A DNA stretch of 13,824 nt from an uncultured bacterium. Its GTDB lineage: Bacteria > Verrucomicrobiota > Lentisphaeria > Victivallales > Victivallaceae. The position numbers and the translations under genes were made by a program. Location of the stretch: NCBI GenBank assembly GCA_949286445.1, contig CASECL010000141.1, forward strand, positions 1 to 13,824, given 5' to 3'. The notes under the pieces are model-generated. The model searched no databases and was not told where the DNA came from. It saw only the letters and a program-made list of their open reading frames with translations. This document shows positions 13,018-13,824 of this stretch, in pieces; within the stretch, counting starts at the first letter, position 1; each line of letters opens with the position of its first letter.

Positions 13018-13824
13018 ATGCCGGAAAAACAATCCATCTCCAGTATTTTCCGCCGTATCCGGGCGGGGAGTAACCTTTGTCTCAACAGAAAGATGACAGC
13101 TGTACTGGCAAAGAAAGTTTCATTTGCCGGGCTGTTTGCGGTTATGGCCGGTTTCACCCCGCTCTGCGGCGGGGAAGCGGCAAAACTTTTCAACGCGCCG
13201 CCCCGGGATGCCAAATTGCAGGTCTGGTATCATTGGGCGGGTTCTTATGTGACCAAACCCGGCATTACCGCTGACATAGAAGCGATGAAAAAGGCCGGTA
13301 TCGGTGCGGTTCACTGTTTTATTGTCAGTCAGGCCTGGCTTCCGGCGGGTGAAAAACCTTTTTCGCCGGAGTGGTTTGAACTGATCCGCCATCTGGCAGC
13401 TGAAGCTGATAAAAACGGTCTTGAACTGGGATTTCATAATTGCGGCGGCTGGAGCAGTTCCGGCGGTCCGTGGGTGAAGCCGGAAAATGCGATGAAAATG
13501 CTGACTTTTTCAGAGCTGAGGATTGCTGATGATAAAGCAACACATCTGTTGCCGGAACCGAATGTGAATGGCGGGTTTTACCGTGATGTGGCAGTGGTGG
13601 CGTTTCCGGTTTCCCCGGAGATAAAACTGGCGGAGAGCCGGATAAACGGCAGTGAAGTTGCGGGCGGTGCGGGTAAATTACTGGACAACGCCAAAGATAA
13701 AGCGGTTGTGGAGGTTGCCTTTGAGCGGCCGCTTGCCCCGTCGGATTCACTGCGGCTGAATTTTCAGGGCCGCTCAATACAGCTTGAACTTAATCTGGAA
13801 ATTTCGGAAAACGGCAGAGATTAC
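13018..13824 (+). CDS. Secreted glycoside hydrolase, GH106 (alpha-L-rhamnosidase)-like, partial
   Basis: The frame is open from ATG 13018 to the window edge (269 codons, no stop), so only the N-terminal part is seen. The export signal is unusually long: a basic n-region of about 34 residues, then a hydrophobic FAGLFAVMAGF core, with a likely cut near GGEA (51-54). A start at M26 would give a more usual signal peptide. The mature part carries hallmarks of GH106-type enzymes: a WYHWAG...ITADIEAMKKAGIGAVH segment at about 70-99, SPEWFELIRHLAAEADKNGLELG, and NCGGWSSSGGPWVKPENAM at 141-159, matching the family's GW-x-x-GGPWV motif. GH106 enzymes remove alpha-L-rhamnose from plant polysaccharides and are around 1000 residues long. 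A related clan member with another specificity is possible. A long leader with repeated sites suggests regulated expression. Confidence 0.75.
   Translation, partial: MPEKQSISSIFRRIRAGSNLCLNRKMTAVLAKKVSFAGLFAVMAGFTPLCGGEAAKLFNAPPRDAKLQVWYHWAGSYVTKPGITADIEAMKKAGIGAVHCFIVSQAWLPAGEKPFSPEWFELIRHLAAEADKNGLELGFHNCGGWSSSGGPWVKPENAMKMLTFSELRIADDKATHLLPEPNVNGGFYRDVAVVAFPVSPEIKLAESRINGSEVAGGAGKLLDNAKDKAVVEVAFERPLAPSDSLRLNFQGRSIQLELNLEISENGRDY

Noticed and set aside
1..13824. High frequency of CCGGA/TCCGG and CCCGGG words
   Set aside because: Explained largely by codon preference (CCG, GGA, TCC, GCC, CGG). It also warns against reading isolated CCCGGG sites as operators.
1..13824. Search for tRNA, rRNA, CRISPR arrays, transposases and integrases
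   Set aside because: No cloverleaf, repeat-spacer pattern or mobile-element protein motif was seen by eye.

Overview
The window looks like chromosomal DNA of an anaerobic, carbohydrate-degrading Gram-negative bacterium. A Lentisphaerota (Victivallis-like) or other PVC-group origin is my best guess. That rests on gene content only: a heptosyltransferase-like GT9 protein (so an LPS-type envelope), a LacI regulator beside a Na+/solute symporter, a Na+-translocating decarboxylase pump, and the start of a large secreted glycoside hydrolase. Base composition is fairly even throughout, with many CCGGA/TCCGG words. I see no insertion sequence, phage gene, CRISPR array, rRNA or tRNA.

Layout. (1) 124-2219, plus strand: a GART/PurN-type formyltransferase and a GT9 glycosyltransferase, 5 nt apart. 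(2) 2124-5040, minus strand: a housekeeping block transcribed rpe, then rimO, then pgsA. It has a promoter before rpe, an odd 233-nt spacer before rimO and a 4-nt rimO/pgsA overlap. The pgsA 3' end overlaps the convergent GT9 gene by 96 nt. (3) 5109-8540: a LacI-family regulator (minus) divergent from a fused kelch/sodium-solute-symporter gene (plus). The shared intergenic region carries a promoter in each direction and an inverted pair of a CCCGGGTTG motif that is a good operator candidate. (4) 8541-8976: a gene-free convergent region holding a terminator and a long dyad that looks like a bidirectional terminator. (5) 8977-11630, minus strand: a Na+-pump module. It comprises an OadG-like subunit fused to a biotin carrier domain, an OadB-like beta subunit with a secretory signal and an extra exported domain of about 170 residues, and then a 35-residue single-helix membrane protein. 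(6) 11901-12344, minus strand: a small exported protein of unknown function, followed by an intrinsic terminator. (7) 12345-13017: a gene-free leader with a promoter and repeated ATTACATTG sites, leading into a GH106-like glycoside hydrolase at 13018 that runs off the window.

How the parts fit. The biotin-dependent pump would export Na+ during decarboxylation and the symporter would spend that gradient on sugar-acid or sugar uptake under LacI control. The secreted hydrolase would release such sugars. The carboxyltransferase (alpha) subunit of the pump is not in this window. The most unusual material is the architecture of the pump subunits with the tiny membrane protein, the kelch-SSS fusion with a short propeller, and the rpe-rimO spacer with a perfect palindrome, a poly-G tract and small coding-like stretches.
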